In this document: positions 1-7,400 of the stretch, one piece after another
Position numbering within the stretch: the first letter of the stretch is position 1
How the letters are laid out: every line of letters starts with the position of its first letter
Origin: Oceanitalea stevensii
GTDB taxonomy: Bacteria; Actinomycetota; Actinomycetes; Actinomycetales; Actinomycetaceae
Direction: 5' to 3'
Length of the DNA: 64,000 nt
Assembly: GCF_014837105.1 (NCBI RefSeq)
Contig: NZ_JACSPO010000001.1
Location: 997,662-1,061,661 of the forward strand
Translations under genes and position numbers: made by a program
Notes under the pieces: generated by a model
Told to the model about the DNA's origin: nothing
Database searches by the model: none
What the model saw: only the letters and a program-made list of their open reading frames with translations

Positions 1-296
1 CTGAGCTGCTGGCTCATGAGGAGCGAGTCACCGGGGCGGGCGAGGAAGGTGTCCGGGTCGACGCGCCGCGGCGTGCCGGGCACGTCCACCGAGGTCTCGT
101 GCCACACCGTCCCACCGACCGTGTCGATGTGGAGGTTGCCGGCGGTGATGGTGCCCAGGGGCATGTCTGCGGCAGCGTGCCAGAGGGCGACGGTGCCGCC
201 CGCGCCGGTGGCGCCCGCGAGGAGCGCGGCACCGGCGACGAGAGGAAGGGACCCGCGGCGCCGGCGAGCCCGGCGGGGGGTGGGACGAGTGGTCAC
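1..296 (-). CDS. SipW-dependent exported protein (TasA-like), 3' end outside window
   Basis: This is a partial gene of which the first 98 codons are visible. It starts with GTG preceded by AGGAG, and the GTG overlaps the stop of the SipW peptidase gene by 4 nt (GTGA), so the two are translationally coupled. The N-terminus has an Arg-rich stretch and a hydrophobic segment ending in VALWHAAADM. This is followed by a G-TITAGNL motif, the typical alternate signal of SipW substrates (compare FALW and VITSGNL in the full-length neighbour). The family is secreted, and its Bacillus relatives (TasA, CalY) form or support extracellular fibres. The role here is inferred from the signal type and from the adjacent SipW. 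The C-terminal half is not visible. Confidence 0.8.
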   Translation of the reverse strand, partial: MTTRPTPRRARRRRGSLPLVAGAALLAGATGAGGTVALWHAAADMPLGTITAGNLHIDTVGGTVWHETSVDVPGTPRRVDPDTFLARPGDSLLMSQQL

Positions 297-880
297 GACT
301 CTCCTGTGGTGATCTGCCCGGGGCCGCGACGGCGGCCGGCACGGGAGTCTGCGATGACGAGGTAGCTGCCGTACCCGATGAGGAGGCAGGCGACGGCGGT
401 GACGACGATGCCGCGGTTGGGTCCGACCGCGTCGGAGAGGTGACCGACGTAGGGGACGTGGTAGACGACCCGTCCCATGACCTGCTCGGCCGCGACGGGG
501 TCGTCGTCGGCACCGTTCGCGTCGCCGCGGGTGATGTAGGCGGTCTCGGCGCCCAGGCTGACGCCGACGACGCGGTGGGTGATCAGCGTGGGGTCCCCGG
601 TGACGGGCTGGAAGGTGACGACGTCACCGACCTCGTACCGCTCCTGCGGGACCGACACGACCATGTCGCCCGGCGAGTAGGTCGGCTCCATGGAGCCGGT
701 GAGCACCGTCAGCGCCGCACCGCCCAGCACGCGGGGGACGACGGCGACGGCGGCAGCGAGGAGGAGCAGTGCAACGAGCAGGACGGCGGTCGTCCCGGTG
801 AGGACCGCCCGCCAGAAGGTGCCCGTGGGCGCCTCGGCAGGTGCCGGCGTCGTGCCGGGGGCTGCGACGGTCGTGGCCAT
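293..880 (-). CDS. sipW: SipW-type signal peptidase I
   Basis: This 195-residue membrane protease should remove the alternate signal peptides of the two TasA-like proteins on either side of it. One membrane segment lies near residues 22-50, followed by the catalytic Ser in TGSMEPTYSPGD. The second conserved box has His (LITHRVVGV) in place of the Lys of ordinary type I peptidases, which marks the ER/SipW subtype. A GDANGADDD box and a C-terminal membrane segment (VVTAVACLLIGYGSYLVI) follow. I chose the ATG at 880 because AAGGAG lies 7 nt upstream. A longer in-frame ORF begins at 946 but runs through a G-rich hairpin without a ribosome site. The gene lies between its two probable substrates. 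Confidence 0.9.
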   Translation of the reverse strand: MATTVAAPGTTPAPAEAPTGTFWRAVLTGTTAVLLVALLLLAAAVAVVPRVLGGAALTVLTGSMEPTYSPGDMVVSVPQERYEVGDVVTFQPVTGDPTLITHRVVGVSLGAETAYITRGDANGADDDPVAAEQVMGRVVYHVPYVGHLSDAVGPNRGIVVTAVACLLIGYGSYLVIADSRAGRRRGPGQITTGES

Positions 881-912
881 GGTGCTCCTTCCTCTGCTGG
901 TCGGGTGGGGGT

Positions 913-948
913 GGGTGGGGGCCCGCCGGGGGGTGCGTGCCCCCACCC
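913..948 (-). terminator. GC-rich hairpin between TasA-like gene and sipW
   Basis: A perfect 10-bp stem (GGGTGGGGGC with GCCCCCACCC) encloses a 16-nt loop in the 77-nt gap between the TasA-like gene and sipW. No T-run follows. It could attenuate transcription so that less peptidase than substrate is made, or it could stabilise the upstream mRNA. This reading is structural inference only. Confidence 0.4.
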
Positions 949-957
949 GGGGGGCGC

Positions 958-1593
958 TCAGAAGCCGCCGACGCCTCCGTCACGCACCTGCGTGAGGGTC
1001 ACGTCGAAGGCCTCGAGCGCGGCCTGGGCCTCGACGAGGTCGCGCTCGGCGACGTCCTCGTCGAAGGTCACGCTGAGGACGACCTCGAGGTTCGGGGTGC
1101 CGGTGAGCGCGGCGGGCAGCGTGTGGAGCGGGGCCACGTTCTGCGAGTTGTCCGCGGAGGCGAAGCGCAGGGGCTGCGCCGCGGCGAGCGGGGTCGCGTC
1201 GACGATGGTCTCGCCGTCGAGACGGACCTCGTAGGTGGCGTGCTCGGCGAGCTCGGCGAGGAGCTCGCCGTCGCCGGTGACGCCGAGGCGGTCGAGGGAG
1301 AGCTCGGCGACGAGGTTGTCGCCCTGGAGCGCCGCGCTCAGGGGCAGGGTGCCCTCGACGGTGTCCCCGGGGACGATGCGGAAGGTGTCGAGGGTGATCT
1401 CGTGGTCGCCCTGGGTGCGGTCCGCCGAGACGTCCTTCCACGACACCTCGCCGGCCTCGACGTCGAGGTTGCCGGAGGTGATGACCCCGCCGGCGACCTC
1501 GGCGCTGTCGTTCCACAGCGCGAAGGTCGCGCCGCCCATGAGGAGGGCCGCGCCAGCGGCTCCGGCGACGAGGCCCGTGGTCTTCTTGTTCAT
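958..1593 (-). CDS. SipW-dependent exported TasA-like protein
   Basis: This 211-residue secreted protein has a short Lys-rich start (MNKKTTG) and a hydrophobic core. It then shows GGATFALWNDSAEV and VITSGNLDVEAG, the hallmark of alternate-signal, SipW-processed proteins of the TasA/CalY type. The mature part is acidic and beta-rich, without cysteines or a membrane anchor. It starts with ATG preceded by AAGGA. GATCAC occurs 19 nt upstream of the start, as it does near three neighbouring genes. It lies 90 nt downstream of a VWA adhesin gene and 77 nt upstream of sipW, suggesting one operon. Fibre formation is known for Bacillus TasA. Here it is inferred. Confidence 0.85.
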   Translation of the reverse strand: MNKKTTGLVAGAAGAALLMGGATFALWNDSAEVAGGVITSGNLDVEAGEVSWKDVSADRTQGDHEITLDTFRIVPGDTVEGTLPLSAALQGDNLVAELSLDRLGVTGDGELLAELAEHATYEVRLDGETIVDATPLAAAQPLRFASADNSQNVAPLHTLPAALTGTPNLEVVLSVTFDEDVAERDLVEAQAALEAFDVTLTQVRDGGVGGF

Positions 1594-1683
1594 GTTCGTG
1601 TCCTTAGCTGGTGTGATCGGTGACGGCGCGTGCGCGCCTCACCTGACCGAGCGGAGGGGCTCGGGCAGTCTTGGGGGTGAGGG

Positions 1684-3909
1684 TCAGGGGCGTGCGGTGA
1701 CGGGCCCTGAGCCCGTGCAGACCATGTGGTCGCCGACGGCGAGGTCTGTTCGTGGGCACCGGACGTCCACGCCCTGGTCGTCGGTGACGACGACGTCGGA
1801 GAGGGCGGTCTGACCGGTGTTGCGGACCGTGTAGGTCCAGGTGATGGTCGAGCCGGTCGTCACGGCGGAGCCGGCGCTCAGCTCGCGGGCGCCGTCGAGC
1901 TGCGCGGCGGACGGGACGTCCCACGCCCGCTTGACGATCTCGACGCCGGGCTCACGGGTCTGGGTGTTGGTGAAGGTGCACGTGACGTCGTCGCCGACGG
2001 CGACGTCGAGCGTGAGGCCGTCGCCGTCACGGGCCACCGCGAGGGGCCGGCCGTTGGCGGTGCAGCTCAGCGTGGACAGCGCCCAGCCCTGGGACCGCTG
2101 CGTGGAGGTCATGCGCTCCTCGAGCCGCACCGTCGCCGCGGTCGCGTCGGGTCGGGTGAAGCGCACCGTGTAGCCGACGGAGCCGGACGCTCCGGTCACC
2201 TGCGTGCCGCTCGGGGCGAGGGTCCCGCTCCCTGCGGTCCGGGTGGCGGCGAAGGTCCACCCGGCGCCCGGGCGGGCGCTCGCGCCGTAGGGCTGCGCGA
2301 CCTTGTCGACCGTGATCGTGGCCTGGCAGGTGGCGCCCTTGGCGAGGTTCTGCAGGAGGGGGGCGAGCTCGCGCCAGCCCGTCTGGAAGTAGTCGGCCGT
2401 GTTCGCGGAGGCGCCCGCGACGTACCTCGTGGGCCCGGAGACCGCGCGGAGGTTGGCGGCGTCGCCGCTCACGCCCTCCCCGACACCGACGGCGAGAACT
2501 CTCGTGCCCTCCGCCTTGAGCGCGTTCGCGGAGAAGATCGCCTGCTCGGTCTCGACGAAGCGGGTGAAGTTGCCCGGTCCGCTGACCGGGGAGCCGGAGT
2601 AGGTCGCCATGCCGTCGGTGACGACGATGGCGAGGTCGAAGGCCTGCCCGTCCGCAGCCACCTGGTGGATGCCGCGGTCCCAGTTGGTCCCGCCGGCGGC
2701 GGCGTAGGCGTTGATCCGCGAGCGGATCGTCGCCAGGTTGCCGTCGATCGGGAGGAGCTCGGGGTAGTTGCGTCCGCTCGCACTCGTGGTGCGGGGGGCG
2801 TTCTGCGCGAAGGTGAAGAGGGACAGGCGCGAGCCGGTGCCCTCGAGCGCCTCGGCGAAGGCGATGGCCGAGGCCTTGAGGTCGCCGACGGCGCCCGCGT
2901 CCGCCACGGAGCCGGACAGGTCGAGGACGAGCGCGACGTCGATGCCGGCGCCGCACGTCTGCGGCAGCTGCGGGTTGGCCCGCGAGCTCTGCCAGCGGCC
3001 GCCGGAGACCGTCCGGTCGGTGTTCCCTCCCGAGGTCGTCATGAAGTCGCGGCCGGCCGTGTAGGTGGCCCCGGCCCTCAGCTGGGTCCCGGTCCGGAAG
3101 CGGTAGGGCGTCGCCTGCTGGACGGTCCCGCCGCCCGTGACGAGCGCCGAGCTGGTGTACCAGCCCTCAGGGGCGGCCTCCTGCACCACCCAGAACTGGC
3201 GGTCCAGGTTGACGCCCGCGGGCGTGACGACGACCTGCTCGTACTCCGTGCACCACACCAGGAACCAGCTGATGCACTCGCCGGTGCGCGTGACGGCCTG
3301 CTGGGTGTCGGGCACGACGAAGCTGCAGTCGCCCTGCGCGTCGGACACGCACGTCGCCCAGCTGGCCGTGACGGGCGCGGTGGGGCCGGCGGCACCGCCG
3401 TCGTGGAGGCGCAGCCGGACGCCGGCGAGCGGGGCGACGGTGGACGCGGTGGCGCGGTCGCCACCCACCTTGACGGTGACGACGGCCGAGGTGCTGCTCG
3501 GGCTCGGCACGGCGAGGGGGGCGACGGCTCGCGTCGCGGCGCTCGGACGGCCGGTGGTGGGAGCGGCGACAGGCTCCGTCGCAGGCGCCGTCTCGGCGGC
3601 GGCCTCTCCGGCGGGGGACGGCTCCGCGGTGGGCGCCTCCGCCTCGACGGGGGACGGCTCCGCGGTGGGCGCCTCCGCCTCGACAGCGGGAGACGGCTCC
3701 ACGGTGGGCACCTGCTCCGCGGTGGCGGCGTCCTGCTCGGGGAGCTCGACGGTCGCCGGCGTGGGTGCGGCCTGCTCGGCAGCGTCGCCCGGCTCGCCGC
3801 TCGCGACGGACCCCGTCCCGCCGACGACGAGTGCCAGGGTGACGAGGGCCGTCAGGCCGCGGCGCGAGGTGCGCCCGGCCCAGCTGCCCGTTGAGGCTCG
3901 GTGCTTCAT
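1684..3909 (-). CDS. Secreted VWA-domain adhesin with SpaA-like and DUF11-like modules
   Basis: This 741-residue surface or secreted protein has a signal peptide (about 1-42). A Pro/Glu/Ala-rich linker with EAPTAEPSP repeats (about 65-120) follows, then a SpaA-like prealbumin-fold region (about 145-250). A VWA domain has the MIDAS motif DLSGS near residue 330, GGTNWD near 406 and VTDG near 431. A second SpaA-like region and a DUF11/DUF7507-type domain (about 655-741) complete it. Such proteins act as pilus-tip-like adhesins. Unlike the paralog upstream, it has no LPXTG signal or membrane anchor and ends abruptly after the last beta-strands. Possible explanations are loss of the anchor, free secretion, or non-covalent attachment. 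GATCAC lies 17 nt before the ATG. Confidence 0.8.
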   Translation of the reverse strand: MKHRASTGSWAGRTSRRGLTALVTLALVVGGTGSVASGEPGDAAEQAAPTPATVELPEQDAATAEQVPTVEPSPAVEAEAPTAEPSPVEAEAPTAEPSPAGEAAAETAPATEPVAAPTTGRPSAATRAVAPLAVPSPSSTSAVVTVKVGGDRATASTVAPLAGVRLRLHDGGAAGPTAPVTASWATCVSDAQGDCSFVVPDTQQAVTRTGECISWFLVWCTEYEQVVVTPAGVNLDRQFWVVQEAAPEGWYTSSALVTGGGTVQQATPYRFRTGTQLRAGATYTAGRDFMTTSGGNTDRTVSGGRWQSSRANPQLPQTCGAGIDVALVLDLSGSVADAGAVGDLKASAIAFAEALEGTGSRLSLFTFAQNAPRTTSASGRNYPELLPIDGNLATIRSRINAYAAAGGTNWDRGIHQVAADGQAFDLAIVVTDGMATYSGSPVSGPGNFTRFVETEQAIFSANALKAEGTRVLAVGVGEGVSGDAANLRAVSGPTRYVAGASANTADYFQTGWRELAPLLQNLAKGATCQATITVDKVAQPYGASARPGAGWTFAATRTAGSGTLAPSGTQVTGASGSVGYTVRFTRPDATAATVRLEERMTSTQRSQGWALSTLSCTANGRPLAVARDGDGLTLDVAVGDDVTCTFTNTQTREPGVEIVKRAWDVPSAAQLDGARELSAGSAVTTGSTITWTYTVRNTGQTALSDVVVTDDQGVDVRCPRTDLAVGDHMVCTGSGPVTARP
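3609..3707 (-). repeat. 36-bp tandem repeat in VWA protein linker
   Basis: About two and a half copies of a 36-bp unit encode EAPTAEPSP-type repeats in the low-complexity linker after the signal peptide. Two copies are nearly identical and the third is degenerate. Copy number may vary between strains. Confidence 0.6.
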
Positions 3910-4115
3910 GGTGTCGTGCTCCGCCCGTGATCGATGACGAGGGGAAGCACACCAGCCGGACGGGCCGCTGCGGGGGCCCGCAGCGAGTGACCGGGAGACG
4001 ACTGCTCGGGCGCACGCGGGCTAGTCACGACGCGGCGCGCGACGGCGGGGGTGAGAGCGGGCGGGCCACGCTGACGGCGCCGCCCCACAGGACCCGCGGC
4101 ATCCTGCTAAAGAAG

Positions 4116-4149
4116 GAGGGTGAGCCCTACTTTCGTAGGACTCACCCTC
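4116..4149 (-). terminator. Second terminator-like hairpin after giant VWA gene
   Basis: The stem is GAGGGTGAG, one C/A opposition, then CCTAC, with the loop TTTC and the matching arms. In minus-strand RNA the C/A opposition becomes a U-G wobble, so the hairpin is fully paired only when transcribed leftwards. It lies about 280 bp after the stop of the giant VWA gene. Confidence 0.55.
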
Positions 4150-4236
4150 ACCTCACCCGGCGCGTCGACGCACCCCCGTCGCGAGCATCGCGCACCGGCA
4201 CCTCGGGCGGACCGGGGTCCACATGCTGAGAGATGC

Positions 4237-4271
4237 GCGGACGGGGCCGTCCTGAGGACGACCCCGTCCGC
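4237..4271 (-). terminator. Terminator-like hairpin after giant VWA gene
   Basis: The stem is about 16 bp (GCGGACGGGG, a C/A opposition, CGTCC) with a TGA loop, 160 bp downstream of the LPPTG protein gene. As in the hairpin at 4116-4149, the single opposition is a U-G wobble in minus-strand RNA. No T-run follows, as is common for terminators of high-GC actinomycetes. Confidence 0.6.
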
Positions 4272-4431
4272 CGGCCACCGAGCCGGTGCGGGACTGACGC
4301 CTGGCGCCGATCACAAACGCCCTGCGGTCCCGGCGGCCGTGGGGGCCGCCCGCGTCCTCACCTGCCGGGCGGTGCTGATGAGGACACGGTGCGGGAGGTG
4401 GGGGCCGGGCGACCGGCCCCCACCAGCTCTG

Positions 4432-7400
4432 TCAGGCCTCCTTCCGGCGCCTGGTCGTGCCGAGGGCGAGACCGCCCGCGGTCAGCAGGGCCGCCAGCAG
4501 CGCCGCGCCGGCGACAGCAGCACCGGTCGGCGGCAGTCCGGGCGTCCGCGGCGGGGTGATGTGCGTCGTCGAGCACTCGATGCACACGGGCGGGGGCGTC
4601 CCCTCGCCGGTGACGACGTTGCGCAGCCGCACGTCCCAGGCGTCGTCGTCGACGACGACCCGGTAGGTGAGGGTGGCCGTCTCGCTCAGCCGCGGGATGT
4701 CCCACACGAGGTCCTCACCGTCCCAGTCGACGCTGCCCACGCTCGCCTCGATCGCGCCGGTGGTCCGGGCGTGCTCGAGGACGTCGGACAGGTCGTCGGT
4801 GACCGTGAGGTCCGTCGGGTCGACGTCGCCGGTCGGGGTGGCGGTCACCGTGTAGGTGATCGTGTCGCCCGGGTCGACGGTGCTGCCCGACACGGGGTCC
4901 GAGCTCTTCGTCAGCGTCCAGGACGGCTCCCCGATCGGACCACAGTCCTCGGCGGGGATCTCGTCGTTGCCGCTGCGCAGCACGGCCCGGTTGAAGAAGC
5001 CGCGCCCGGGGCCACCGTCGGGGTCGCAGACGAGGTTCTCGTCCGGGATGCCGGCGTCCACCTCGACGACGAAGGTGACCTCGTAGCGCTGGACCTGTCC
5101 GCCCTCGATGGCGACGAGGTCGAGGATCGGCCCCTCACCGTCCCAGTCGAGGTCCTGCGGGTCCGCGGGGTCGGTGACGTCCCAGGCCTCCTGGTCCAGG
5201 ATCGTCACCCCCTCCGCGAAGCGCGGGGCGTCGACGAGCTGGTAGTAGGCCAGTGAGTCGCTCGCGGAGTTGTCGACGACGATCGTGTAGCCCACCGTCC
5301 ACGTGCCGTCCTCCTGCTCGACCGCCGAGTCGAAGACCTTCTCGAGCTCGGGGTGGGCGGGCGGGAGGCAGTCACGGTCGGTGTCGTCCTCACCGTGCGC
5401 GGTGAGGGTTGCGGCGTTGAGGAAGCCGCCGCCGTCGGTCCCGTCCTCGCCGCTGCACTGCCCGGCCTCCCCGCCGGTGACGCCGGCGGCGACGGCGGCC
5501 GTGACGGTGACGACGTAGGTGTCGCTGTCACCACCGGCGAGCGGCCGGTCGTTGGCCAGGGTCGTCGTGAGCTCGTCGGGCAGGTCGCCCCACACCCCTG
5601 CGACGGCCGTGCCCTCGAGCGCCCACTCGGCGGTCAGCGGCGTGATGCCCTCGCTGTACTCGAGGGTGTCGCTGAGGTCGTAGACCCCGCCGACGCTCGA
5701 GTCGTTGGAGGCGACGACCTCGTAGACGACCTCCCAGGTGCCGTCGGGCAGCTGGTTCGCGGAGACGGCGGTCTTGTCGACCGACATGTCCGGGTCGGGG
5801 ATCGGCACGCACGCGTCGTCGTCGTACTCGTCGTTGCCGGAGGTGATGGTGGCCAGGTTGAACAGGCCGTGCCCGGCGTCGGAGCCGTTGAGCCCGCACT
5901 CCCGCAGCCCGCCGTCGTCGGTCTCCACGACGTCGGAGAGGCTCACGGTCACGGTGACCGTGTAGGTGTGGGTGGTGGCGGCCGGCAGGAGGACGCCGGT
6001 GACGACCTCCGTCTCGGTCACGCCGTCCCAGTCCTCGTAGACCGTGCCGTCGCGCTCGATGCTCGCGTCGAGGATGTCGACACCCTCGACGAAGTCGAAC
6101 TCGTCGGACAGGTCGTAGCTGACGGCCTGGTCGGCGTCGGGGTTGGCGACGTCGATGGTGTAGCTGACGTCCCAGGTGCCGTCGTCGCCTGCGACGAGCT
6201 CACCCGGCGTCTTCTCCACGGTCGGGGCCACCGGCTCGGCACAGGCGCGGACGGTCTCGTCCTCGTCGAGGACCGTGAGCGTGGCGGCGTTGAGGAACCC
6301 GCCGCCCTCGCTCAGCTCCTCGTCGTCGCACAGGCCCGCCTCGGTGCCGATGACGCCCTCGGCGACGTCGGCGGTGACGACGACGACGTAGGTGTCCGTC
6401 GCGCCTGCAGCGATCTCGACGTCGGTGGCGAGCACCGTCGTCGGGTTGTCGGCCACCGGCTCGGTCCACTCGCCGCCGGCGTCGGGCTCACCCGCCGGGA
6501 ACCAGGCAGCCGCCGTCGGCGTGATCCCACCGCCGTACTCGAGCGTGTCGCTCAGGCTGTAGACGCCCGGGTAGTCCTCGGGGTTGACGACGTCGATCTC
6601 GTAGGTGACCAGCCAGTCGCCGCCGGGCAGCTGGTCGGCCGAGACGGCCCGCTTGATGACGTCGAGGTCGGGCACACAGACCTCGACGACCTCCTCCGCG
6701 GACTGCTGCGTCTGCACGATCCACGCCGTGTTCGTGTACTCGACGCAGGCCCCCGGCGTGCCCTCGAGCTCGAGGGAGTAGGTGAAGACGGTGGGCGTGC
6801 CCTCCGCGTTCCACGTGGCGGTGCCGAGCGGCACCGGGTTGGCGGGATCGGTCTGGTCGTCGATCACGTCGATCGACGCGTTGATCGGGGTCTGCGCCCA
6901 GTCACCCGGCTCGATGTCGGCGGTCCCGGTGGCCGTGGTGCTCGGGGTCGGCACGGTGTCCGCCCACGTGGCGGTCGCCGTGTTCGTGCCCGAGTAGGAC
7001 GGCTGGGTGACGAAGGTGCACGTGTAGCTGAGGTCGACGGTCTCGCCGGCCGCGACGAGCACGTCCTCACCGCCGGCGACGGTGCAGACGGCCCCGCCCC
7101 CGACGTCGACGGTGTCGGTGACGTCGGCGGTGATGTCGAGCCACTCGTTGGGGTTGGCCACCGTGATGGCGCCCTGCATCGCCCAGCCGGCGTCACTGCT
7201 GCCCGTGGGGGTGGCGGTGACGGTGTAGTCGGCGGTCGCGGTCCCCGTGTCGGGGTCGACCGTCACCGTCGTCTCGTCGGCCTCCTTGTCGATCTCCCAC
7301 AGGTAGGTGCGGTCGAAGGAGACGACGACGTTCTTCTCGACCTCGAGGTCGAGGCCGGCGCAGAGCGTGACGACCTCGGTGCTCGACTCGTTGACGACGA

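Larger units (their letters stand above)
3910..4431. other. Intergenic region between the two VWA genes
   Basis: This 522-bp stretch has no convincing gene. It contains two strong hairpins (annotated separately), which probably end transcription of the giant VWA gene, and the promoter and leader of the 741-residue VWA gene. I could not identify a clear -35/-10 pair. Confidence 0.6.

Noticed and set aside
1600-1684. Frameshift that would restore an LPXTG end to the 741-residue VWA protein
   Set aside because: Neither other frame after the stop encodes an LPXTG-like motif, hydrophobic helix or basic tail.
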